Below are positions 31,821 through 42,486 of a stretch of DNA of 64,000 bases, in pieces (position 1 is the first letter of the stretch; every line of letters starts with the position of its first letter). Below the pieces are notes generated by a model, which searched no databases, was not told the DNA's origin, and saw nothing but the letters and a program-made list of their open reading frames with translations. The stretch covers positions 310,001 through 374,000 of the forward strand of contig MU271161.1 in the NCBI GenBank assembly GCA_021432605.1. Reading direction: 5' to 3'. Position numbers and translations under genes: made by a program. This stretch comes from Coniochaeta sp. PMI_546. Its lineage: Eukaryota > Ascomycota > Sordariomycetes > Coniochaetales > Coniochaetaceae.

Positions 31821-34800
31821 ATGGCTCCTCGTTCTCGCGCAAGCGACAACGACACAGACGCGTCAATGGTCGACGCCCCAGAGACACAGCATCGGCCAGC
31901 GGACAACATGGTATGTATTTACAATATTTGCTCAAAAATCCTCTGTCTATTTACTCTGGCATGCTTGACTTACAAGGCTGACCATCGATGACACTCGAAC
32001 AGGAGGTAGATGAGACTCCTGATTATACCGACTCCGACACAAATCCAAACACCACAGCCAGCAGCGTGGTTGGCGAGCCAGTTGACGGTAGGAAGCGCAG
32101 AACAGAAGTCAACCAGCTACGAAGGAGCATATTCGGCAGAAAGCATGACGTTCTGGGCGAGTCAAAGGTACGTGAGCGGCTATGACGTCTGAACATACTG
32201 TAATGCGCGCAGTGCTGATAGCGACTTTTTCTTGCATGTAGGAAGATGATAGCATACGGAGGTTTAGATACCTGTTGGGTCTGACGGACCTGTTCCGCCA
32301 CTTCATCGAGACCAACCCGAACCCGAAGATTCGCGAGATTATGGCAGAGATCGACAGGCAAAACGCCGAATCTGCTGCCAAAGCCAAGAAGGCCGCAAGT
32401 CGCCAGGGCGGTGCTAATAATGAGAGACGCCGCCGGACTGAGGCCGAGGAGGATGCGGAGTTGCTCAAGGACGAGAAACAGGGCGGTCAAGCTGAGATTG
32501 TCTTCCGCGACTCGCCACCCTTCATCAACGGCACCATGAGAGACTACCAGATTGCTGGTCTCAATTGGCTGATCTCTCTCCACGAAAATGGTATTTCCGG
32601 TATCCTTGCTGACGAGATGGGTCTCGGCAAGACCTTACAAACTATCGCCTTCCTTGGCTATCTCCGACACATGGTCGGCATCACTGGTCCGCATTTAATC
32701 TTGGTGCCAAAGTCAACACTCGACAACTGGCACAGGGAGTTCACTCACTGGACGCCCGAAGTCAACGTCCTGGTCCTCCAAGGTCAAAAGGACGACCGTC
32801 ACCAGCTCATCAATGACCGACTTATCGACGAGAAGTTCGACGTCTGCATCACGAGTTACGAGATGGTCCTCCGGGAGAAGGCCCATCTGAAGAAGTTTGC
32901 CTGGGAATACATCATAATCGACGAAGCTCATCGCATCAAGAACGAGGAATCGTCGCTAGCACAAGTCATCCGCCTCTTCAACTCGAGGAACCGACTCCTC
33001 ATCACGGGTACACCCCTCCAGAACAACCTACATGAGCTCTGGGCTCTACTTAACTTCCTGTTACCTGATGTATTTGGCGAGTCAGAGGCTTTCGACCAGT
33101 GGTTTTCCGGCGAAGGTCAAGATCAGGACACCGTTGTGCAGCAGCTCCACCGTGTCTTGCGTCCCTTCCTCCTCCGGCGCGTGAAGAATGATGTCGAAAA
33201 GAGTCTGTTGCCGAAGAAAGAAGTCAATGTCTATGTTGGCATGTCGGAAATGCAAGTCAAGTGGTATCAGAAGATCCTGGAGAAGGATATCGATGCCGTC
33301 AATGGTGCCGGCGGCAAGCGGGAATCGAAGACCCGCCTACTCAACATTGTGATGCAGCTGCGGAAGTGTTGTAATCATCCCTATCTGTTTGAAGGCGCCG
33401 AACCCGGTCCTCCTTATACCACCGACGAGCATCTTATCTACAACGCCGGCAAGATGGTTGTATTGGATAAGTTGCTGAAGCGATTACAGAAGCAGGGCAG
33501 CAGAGTTCTCATCTTCTCGCAAATGAGCCGTTTGTTGGACATCCTGGAGGACTACTGTGTCTTCCGGCAGTACAAGTATTGCAGGATCGATGGCAGCACG
33601 GCCCACGAAGACCGTATCTCTGCGATTGACGAGTACAACAAGCCTGGTTCTGAGAAGTTCGTATTCTTGCTGACGACGCGTGCTGGTGGCTTGGGAATCA
33701 ACCTTACAACTGCCGACACCGTTGTTCTTTACGACAGTGACTGGAATCCTCAAGCGGATCTGCAGGCCATGGACCGTGCTCATCGTATCGGTCAGACCAA
33801 GCAAGTTGTTGTGTACCGCTTCGTCACCGATAATGCTATCGAGGAGCGCGTGCTTGAGCGAGCAGCTCAGAAACTACGGCTCGACCAACTCGTCATCCAG
33901 CAGGGTCGTGCCCAGATCGCGGCCAAGGCTGCTGCTAACAAGGAGGAGCTTCTCTCGATGATTCAGCACGGTGCCGAGAAGATCTTCCAGAGCAAGGGCG
34001 CCTCGGGAATCCTGGCCGAGAAGGGTGCCGAACTTAATGAGGACGACATCGACGCCATCCTGTCCGCCGGCGAGAACCGCACCAAGGAACTCAATGCCAA
34101 GTATGAGAAGCTCGGCCTTGACGATCTGCAGAAGTTCACTTCTGAGTCGGCTTACGAGTGGAACGGAGAGGACTTTGCTGCCCGGAAGAAGGAGATCGGC
34201 ATCAGCTGGATCAACCCAGCGAAGCGCGAGCGCAAGGAGCAGTTTTACTCTGTTGATAAGTATTACAAGAATGCTCTGCAGACCGGTGGCCGAACTGAAG
34301 ACAAGAAGCCGAAAGCCCCTCGCGCTCCCAAGCAGGTGCAGGCGCATGATTACCAGTTCTACCCTCCTCGCCTGCGGGAGCTGTACGACAGGGAGACAGC
34401 CTACTACCGGAAGGAGATTGGATACAAGGTGCCTCTTGCCGAGGGTGACGACGATACCTTGTCAGACCGTGAAGCGGAGCGCGCCCTCGACCAACAAGAG
34501 ATCGACGACGCTACTCCTCTGACAGAGGAAGAGCAGGAGGAGAAAGAGAGGCTCGCACTGCAAGGCTTCGGTGACTGGAACCGCCGCGACTTCCAGCAGT
34601 TCATCAACGGCTCGGGGCGCTACGGGCGTCACGACTACGAGAAGATCGCCCAGGAAGTGGACAGCAAGACGCCGGCAGAGGTCAAGGCGTACGCCAAGGT
34701 GTTCTGGCAGCGGTACCGGGAGATCGCGGACTACAACAAGTACATCAAGATCGTGGAGGACGGCGAGGAGCGCATGCGGAAGATTGAGCACCAGCGTAAG

Positions 34801-35418
34801 ATGCTGCGCAAGAAGCTGTCACAAGTGCGCGTCCCTCTGCAGCAGCTCAAGATCAACTACTCGGTCTCGACCACCAACAAGAAGGTTTACACCGAGGAGG
34901 AGGACCGCTTCCTCCTCGTCTTGCTCGACAAGTTTGGGGTCGATTCGGAGAATATCTACGAGAAGATACGGGACGAGATCCGCGAGAGCCCGCTGTTTCG
35001 ATTTGATTGGTTCTTCCTCAGCAGGACGCCGATCGAGATCAGTCGGAGGTGCAACACGTTGTTGACGACGATTGTGAAGGAGTTTGAGGATGTGAGCACG
35101 GCGAAGAGCAACGGTGTCAATGGCAGCAAATCGAAGAGGGATGCCGAGGATGACGATAATGACGAGGATAGCGTTATCAGCTCGGCTCCGGCGAAGAAGA
35201 AGTCTAAGACTAATGGTGTCAAGGTATGTTTATCCTATTTCTTGTTGCTTGATAGGCAGTTTGCTAACGTTGAGATGCTACAGAACAAGGCCCTGGACAA
35301 TGTCAAGTCCGCGACGGCTAGCAAGGCTACGTCTGCGGCTCCGTCGAGGGCTTCGAGTGTCTTGTCCAACAACTCGAATGCTGGAGGCAAGGCCAAGAGG
35401 AGCCACAAGAAGAAGTAA
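31821..35418 (+). CDS. ISWI: ISWI-type chromatin-remodelling ATPase
   Basis: Exons 31821-31910, 32003-32167, 32242-35223 and 35284-35418 give 1123 residues, normal for fungal ISWI. The SNF2 ATPase has Walker A DEMGLGKT (near 209), DEAH box [10 protein letters not shown] (near 310) and motif [11 protein letters not shown] (near 595). The C-terminal part has a HAND region, a SANT domain ([17 protein letters not shown], near 865) and a SLIDE domain ([19 protein letters not shown], near 960-1035). The HAND-SANT-SLIDE set separates ISWI from Chd1, Ino80 and Swi2. It slides and spaces nucleosomes in the nucleus. The last intron (60 nt) is a multiple of three and open, so its retention would add 20 residues to the Ser/Lys-rich tail. 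Confidence 0.96.
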
Positions 35419-36060
35419 AATTGTCAGCGAATGCAGTAGAGCCTTCCTGGATGTCTGTTGGGACTGGCGGGTCTCGTTGTGGTTTAAGTGTCGATCAGCG
35501 GTTTCTTTCCTTCTTTTGCCGGTTTCGATGGATGGCCGGATTTTTTGTTCAGGGAAAACATATGGACAAAGAGTGTCACCTCGGTCTACAGGTAGAGAGT
35601 TATGGTCTGGTCCGGTTGGCGTTGAGTTACCGTTGCATTTAGCTGGACGGCTGGCTGTTACTGGAGTTGAGGTTTGAGGGAGGAAGGGAAGAGATATTAG
35701 GTTAGCAGCACGTTAAGATGTCTTTGCTGTACGGAAAAGCAGAAGTCAGGACCAGTACTCCCCTTCAAGAAGATAGTAAAACACACTCAGATATAACATG
35801 GGACCTTAACGTGGCTAGTGTTGTCATTTCTTGATTTTCAGCAAAGTCTTCTGAGAAGATTACACGCCCAAATCTATGTCAGGTGGGCAGGTTTCCCTCT
35901 GTAACCACCCGTTTGGAGCCCCCAAAGGAGAATCCCTTTTCGCCCACAGACAACAACCCCGTCCGAGCCGGAACGCCTTTGGAATATGCACGCCCAAAAA
36001 AAGCAAGCAAAAGACTTATCCCCAGACCACAACAAAAACCGCGATAGTCAGCCCCGTTCT
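35419..36060. other. convergent 3' intergenic region
   Basis: Tail-to-tail spacer of ISWI and eIF3i with both 3' UTRs. Frames here look accidental. Confidence 0.6.
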
Positions 36061-37274
36061 TCACTTCCTGCTCTCCTTCTGCTCCTTCTGCTGCCGCTGC
36101 TGCTCCTCCTGATTTAGCCGGTTCATGCGCTCCCTCTCGACCTCGTACATGAAGTCGAAGTAGCCCTTGTCGAAGTGGTGGACGCGGACGTAGCCGTCCT
36201 CGCCGCCGGAGCAGTAGCTCTTGCCCGTGGGGTCGGCGGCGACGGTGTTGAGGGGGCCGAAGTGGCCCCTGACGCGGCCGACCTCCTCCTCGAAGATCTT
36301 GTGGTAGAAGCGGGCCTCGAACTTGCCCTGGCGGGCCGAGGTGCGGGTGACGTCCATGGCGGCCTGGCCGCCGCCGAGGATGACGAAGTCCTTCTTGACG
36401 GTGATTGTGGCGCTGTTCATGGGGGTATCGGCGGTGTAGGTCTTGAGGACTTCGAGGTCGCGGGCTGTGATTAGCTGTGAGGGTGGGGTTGTTGTTAGTT
36501 CAGTTCCGTGGGGTGATGGGGTGTGACGACTGTGCTGGGGGGGAGGAAGGAGGATATGTACCTTTGCGGTCTTGTCCTTGGAGGCAGTGATAAAGTATGA
36601 CCGATCCGGGGCCCATTGTAAATCTGTGATGGGCTGGCCGAGCTCGTGGATGTTGTAGTTGACGAGTTGATCACCGGTCTTGGCATCGTACTGGGAGACA
36701 GATCCGTCCTCGTGGCCAGCGATAATGTACTTGCTGAGGTAACTCCATCCAGCAACGGTGGCCTTGCTCTCATCACAGACAATAGTCATTGCCTTCTCGT
36801 CGCTCTGCTCGGCATCGACGTCGACCTTGATGTCCAGGACCACGATGGTTCCCAAGTGTCCCATGCGCTTCTCTGTCACGCCCAGCAGCTTGGTGCCATC
36901 CTCGTTGAACTCCACACGCTTGACGGCCGTGGGGAACTCCCATGTCTTGAGACACTTGCCACTCTTGAGGTCCCATAGCTTGATTGTGTTGTCGGCCGAG
37001 CCCGAGGCGATGAGGGTGGATGTTGGCTCGACGTCGACGGTCCAGATGGCGCCCTGGTGACCGTGGTATGTTCCTAGCCGCTCGCCGTTGTGTGAGTACC
37101 ACACGCATATTTGCTGATCCTTTGCAGTCGAGAAGATGAGATCGCCATCGGCGTTGTACCTGTTGGTTGACCTCTGGTTAGTTCCATGTGGCTCCTTCCC
37201 CCCTTGAGATGGGGTGAGACAAACTTGACTTGTGTCAGGGCTCTCTCGTGGCCCGACAGCAGAATAGGCCTCAT
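36061..37274 (-). CDS. TIF34: translation initiation factor eIF3 subunit i
   Basis: Minus-strand exons 37274-37225, 37159-36562 and 36474-36061 give 353 residues. It is a WD40 propeller: the start [68 protein letters not shown], and near the end [16 protein letters not shown] followed by a Gln/Glu/Lys tail. The order and wording match eIF3i (yeast Tif34), part of the eIF3 complex that loads mRNA and initiator tRNA on the 40S subunit in the cytosol. The second intron (87 nt) is a multiple of three and open through to exon 3, so it is easily misread as coding; the join [15 protein letters not shown] is the family sequence. Confidence 0.95.
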
Positions 37275-38150
37275 ATTGACGGTGTTTCTGGGGTGGTAGT
37301 CGGGTCTGGGGAGGTTGTGATGGGATCGGAAACGAGGGGTTCGCGTTCTGTTATATCGTCGTGGCTGTCGTCAAGGATGGTCGCCTCCACTGGATTTATT
37401 TTTTCCGCAGGAGGTTGTGCGCTTGTGAGACGCAGCAACAAATCGCGGGGCGGAGATGCCCCTCTCTGGATAGAGACTACTCCGCTTTCGGTTTAGCGCG
37501 CACGTTTAATTCAATATCTGAACTCGCAGTTTCTTTGAGATAAGTAACATAAGTAAAAGTACCTTGACTCACAGCCAGCTACCTAGTCTGACAGACAACT
37601 TACATTCTGCTGTCATGATATGGGTGTATCATATACCGGTAGAATGATCCTACGTCAATACACTTGCTTCGACAATCGCTCCCTAGTTTTACCTGGTGGA
37701 TTAGTCTGTAAGCATGGCACGTCTTAGGCACTGAAACAGTGATGATTTGTCTCGTCGTGTTATCACTACCTGACTGTACTAAGTCTAGTCTGCTAAGATA
37801 CACAAGAAACTTCTTACTGTGTATGGTAGTCTACCTGTAGTCAAAATATTTCCTGGTATACATCACGGCAGTCCGATAGATTAAGGACCTCTCTCTTAAC
37901 CGCTCCATTCTCGATATTAGTAGCTTAAGAGGATCTCGTCCCTAGAGGATATCCATTGGCCAGCCTGAGTCAGATAGAACCAAGTTCCTCGTTGGTGTCA
38001 ACGGTTTAATAACTCGTGCCTTGTATCTTTTTTTTCTTACGTTTCTGCTTTTTCCAATTCCATGACTCCACCAAAGACATAGCAACGGTGATCCTCTCCC
38101 TGGTGACTCAGTCGTTACAGTCGGTTTTTCGTTGGAGGTGCCGTCGAGAG
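37275..38150. promoter_or_regulatory. divergent promoter of eIF3i and C1-THF synthase
   Basis: Head-to-head spacer of 0.9 kb. The central part is AT-rich; the right part includes a T8 run and a short upstream open frame before the C1-THF synthase gene. Confidence 0.5.
38062..38082 (+). promoter_or_regulatory. possible upstream open reading frame of C1-THF synthase
   Basis: A seven-codon frame (MTPPKT, stop) ends 68 bases before the first long-frame ATG. If the leader includes it, it could lower use of the 38151 start. Transcript start is unknown. Confidence 0.3.
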
Positions 38151-41100
38151 ATGACACTCTCTGCTGTCGCCAGACGTATCCCACCCCTAGGTATTCATGC
38201 ACGGCGTCAGACTTGCAGGGGGATTCATCACAAAGGCGCACAAGTCGAGCTCGCGAAAACTTCCAGTATCAGTTGCGAGCGCCGCCAGCCCGATCGAGTA
38301 GCCAACGATTTTCGGGCAGAGACCCCACTATCAGCAGCATCTTCGTCTAGTGTCGGCTCGTCGCCGGTCCAGGGAGGTGCTAACACCCGACCGCCATTCT
38401 CGACATTTCCGGGTGTATTTTCGCAGACTTCTCGCCTCCCTTTCGGTGCTCGTCACTCAAGGCAGAGAACTGTCCGCAGCCTTCGTCACACTTTCAGTAC
38501 CTCATCGCACAACATGGCTGCCATCAAGATCGACGGCACCGCCATTGCCAAGAGGATCCGTGAGGGATTGCACGCCGAAATTCTCGAGAAGCGAAAAGCG
38601 AATCCCAAGTATAAGCCTTCACTCAAGATCATCCAAGGTGTGTTTCCTATGGATGAGGATCCCGGCACGAGTGTGAATGACGTTACTGACTGATATGTTT
38701 TACTTTAGTCGGTGACAGGTCAGATTCTTGTAAGCGTTCACCATCAGTCACAACTTTGGTTTACTCAAGACTTAACATATGCCCTAGCCACTTATGTCCG
38801 CATGAAGCTGAAGGCCGCCGAGGAGGTGAGTCATTCATAATCTCGAACTGTGACTAGTCCAGCTGCTGAACCGGATCCTCTGTAGGCTGGCATCGAATGT
38901 GAGCTCATCAAGTTCGACGAGTCTGTCGCCGAGGCAGATCTCGTCGCCCGCCTCTTTCAGCTTAATCATGATCCTGACGTTCATGGTATCTTGGTGCAGC
39001 TGCCCCTGCCCAAGCACATCGACGAGTATACTGTCACCTCGACAGTTGCCGATGAGAAGGACGTCGACGGCTTCGGCACAAAGAACATTGGTGAGCTAGC
39101 CAAGCGCGGCGGCCACCCCTTCTTCGTCCCATGCACCCCAAAGGGTGTCATGGTCCTGTTACAGGAGACAGGCATCGACCTCAAGGGCAAGAATGCCGTT
39201 GTAGTCGGCAGGAGTGATATCGTCGGCAGTCCTGTGAGCTACTTGCTCAAGAACGCCGATGCAACTGTCACAGTGTGCCACTCCAAGACCACGGATCTTG
39301 AGTCTCATCTCAAGAACGCCGATGTCGTTGTTGCCGCCATCGGACAACCCGACTTCATCAAGGGCGAATGGCTCAAGAAGGGTGCTGTCGTGATCGATGT
39401 CGGCACAAACTACATCCCTGATTCGACCAAGAAATCGGGCCAGCGTCTGGTTGGCGATGTGGACTTCGAATCTGCATCACAAGTGGCGTCTCACATTACT
39501 CCCGTCCCGGGCGGTGTAGGACCCATGACAGTAGCGATGTTGTTGCAAAACGTCGTCGAGGCTACGACCATCCACTTCGAACAACAAAAGCAGCGACGGA
39601 TCGTACCTCTACCCCTCAAACTCCTGAACCCAGTACCATCCGATATTGCCGTTTCAAGGGCGCAGATTCCCAAGCAGATCACCCGCGTCGCGAAGGAAGT
39701 CGGAATCTCAGAATCGGAACTGGAGCCGTACGGCGCCCACAAGGCCAAGGTCGACCTTACCCTCCTCAAGCGTCTCGACCACAGGAAGAACGGCCGCTAT
39801 GTCGTCGTTACGGGTATCACCCCAACCCCTCTCGGCGAGGGCAAGTCTACGACCACCATGGGCCTGGCGCAAGCGCTCGGTGCCCACCTCGGCCGCATCA
39901 CATTCGCCAACGTTCGCCAGCCAAGTCAAGGACCTACATTCGGCATCAAGGGCGGCGCAGCCGGAGGCGGCTACAGCCAAGTCATCCCCATGGACGAGTT
40001 CAACATGCACCTGACAGGCGACATCCACGCCATCTCCGCCGCAAACAACCTCCTCGCAGCAGCGATAGAAACCCGCATGTTCCACGAGAACACGCAGAAA
40101 GACGGGCCCCTCTACCGGCGCCTAGTCCCCGCCAAGAACGGCAAGCGCCAGTTTGCCCCCGTCATGTTCCGCCGCCTGAAGAAGCTGGGCATCGATAAGA
40201 CGGACCCCAACGACCTGACCGAAGACGAGATCCACCGCTTCGCCCGCCTGGACATCGACCCGGACACCATCACGTGGAAGCGGGTCCTCGACGTCAACGA
40301 CCGCCACCTGCGCGGCATAACCGTCGGCACCGCGCCGACCGAGAAGGGCCACACGCGCGAGACCGGCTTCGACATCTCCGTCGCCTCCGAGTGCATGGCC
40401 GTGCTAGCCCTCAGCACGGACCTGGCCGACATGCGCGAGCGGCTGGGCCGCATGGTCGTCGCCTCGTCCCGCAGCGGCGATCCGGTGACCGCCGACGACC
40501 TGGGTGCCGGCGGCGCCCTGACGGCCCTCATGAAGGACGCCATCAAGCCCAACCTCATGCAGTCCCTGGAGGGCACCCCGGTGTTCGTCCACGCCGGCCC
40601 CTTCGCCAACATCAGCATCGGCAACAGCTCCATCATCGCCGACAAGATGGCCCTCAAGCTCGTCGGCACCGAGCCCGACGAGGACCCGGCCGCCAAGTCC
40701 GGCTTCGTCGTGACCGAGGCCGGCTTCGACTTCACCATGGGCGGCGAGCGCTTCTTCAACATCAAGTGCCGCACCTCGGGCCTCGTGCCGGACGTGGTCG
40801 TCATCGTGGCCACTGTGCGCGCCCTCAAGGTCCACGGCGGCGGGCCCCCCATCGCCCCCGGCGCCGCCCTCGACCCGGTCTACAAGCAGGAGAACGTCGA
40901 GGTCCTGCGCAAGGGCTGCGTCAACCTGGCCAAGCACATCGCCAACGCCAGGACCTACGGCGTCCCGGTCGTCGTGGCCATCAACAAGTTCTCCACCGAC
41001 ACCGACGCCGAGATAGCCTGCATCAGGGAAGAGGCCATCGCCGCCGGCGCCGAGGACGCCATCCTCTCCAACCACTGGGCCGAGGGCGGCGCGGGAGCCC

Positions 41101-41534
41101 TCGACCTCGCCAGGGGCGTCGTCGCCGCGTCCGAGAAGGCGGACAAGTCTGCCTTCCGGCTCCTCTACCCGGTCGACGGGTCCAACACCGTGCAGCAGCG
41201 GATCGAGACCATCGCCCGCGAAATGTACGGCGCCGCGGCCGTGGAGTTCAGCGAGCTGGCGCAGCGCAAGGTGGACACGTACACGCGGCAAGGGTTCGGC
41301 AACCTGCCCATCTGCGTCGCCAAGACGCAGTACTCGCTCTCCCACGACCCGGACCTCAAGGGCGCCCCCTCCGGCTTCACGGTGCCGATCCGGGACGTGC
41401 GGATGGCGGCCGGCGCGGGATACCTTTACGCGCTCGCGGCGGACATCCAGACTATTCCTGGCTTGCCGACTGCGCCGGGATATCTGAATGTCGATGTTGA
41501 TGTTGAGACTGGTGAGATTGATGGGTTGTTCTAG
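38151..41534 (+). CDS. ADE3: trifunctional C1-tetrahydrofolate synthase
   Basis: Exons 38151-38637, 38709-38729, 38788-38825 and 38886-41534. The enzyme from MAAIKIDG (ATG 38514) has 943 residues, like yeast Ade3. Residues 1-300 are the methylenetetrahydrofolate dehydrogenase/cyclohydrolase part ([13 protein letters not shown] with the catalytic Lys, DKDVDGF-like [22 protein letters not shown]). The rest is formate-THF ligase ([20 protein letters not shown]-loop, [15 protein letters not shown]). From ATG 38151 an extra 121 in-frame residues, rich in Arg and Ser and poor in acids, end in [10 protein letters not shown], which resembles a mitochondrial presequence with its cleavage site. One gene may thus supply both mitochondria and cytosol. 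It interconverts one-carbon folates for purine, thymidylate and methionine synthesis. Confidence 0.95.
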
Positions 41535-42486
41535 GGGCCTTTTTTTTTGGTCTTCTGTGTGAGGCTCGAGGCAAGGGTATGAGTAATGGGGTTGACAAAC
41601 AAGCAAGGGCCAAGGGTAGACGATGGGAGGTAACTCGACTCAACGTTAGAGGGAAAGGATATTATGGGTTATATGAAGTAAGGGAGGGAGGCAGCAATGG
41701 GACATGTATCTGAATGGGAAGAGAACTGCATATACGTTTTCAACAATGGCGTATGTGGGCTGGAGCATAGAGCATGCGAATACCTTCAGGTATTTTTATA
41801 CAGATACAAAGTTAGAGAATAGACAAATTTTTACCTATGTGTGACATAACAATGATATCACGTTCAAACCTTCAAGGGACCTGTGAGTTTCGTGTCCATG
41901 TTCTAAAGTGCTTGTTGATCGTTCACACATTACGCAGGCATTTGGGTAGCATACTACAGTGAACACAGAACGGACCAAATTGTGTTGACGAATGCACGGC
42001 AGACTGAGCCGGGTTTCTCATTCATCGTATCGTTGTCTAAATACAGGCTGTTTGTGTGACAGGTAATGATACAGAGCGGCGGTTTAACATGGAAGTGATG
42101 ACAAGCCACACTAGTGTAAACAGCATTGGTCTCCCTGCCTCCAAGGCCTAGAAACCTTTCCATTCTAAGCCATCGCGAATTGTTGAAGCCACCGATATCA
42201 TCGCCTGGTATAATCTGACAAGACCCTCCCGGTACCGAAGTTGATCCCCTACCGCTAGCGGGTTCGGCGCAAGCGCGCTGGGTCAAAAAAGTAAAAGAAG
42301 AGATCGCTAGCAATAAAAGTCGTATGGTGTAAAAGACACTCCCATGCTCCAAGCAAAGGACGGAAGCAAAGGTTGTGTGATGGGGGAAAGATGTATTGAG
42401 CTCGGACACGCAGTGGTGGAAGAGCAAGTGTGGTTGAAACAGGCCAAGCGCGATATGACGATGAGTGCTGTTAGGCGGACGACATG
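41535..42486. other. convergent 3' intergenic region
   Basis: Tail-to-tail spacer between C1-THF synthase and the AHC1-like gene. A minus-strand frame at 41954-42427 has no support. Confidence 0.55.

Noticed and set aside
40274-41606. Antisense and alternative-frame open frames of about 400 codons over C1-THF synthase
   Set aside because: They are Arg/Gly/His-rich shadows caused by the high third-position GC of the real gene; the sense frame has full family motifs.
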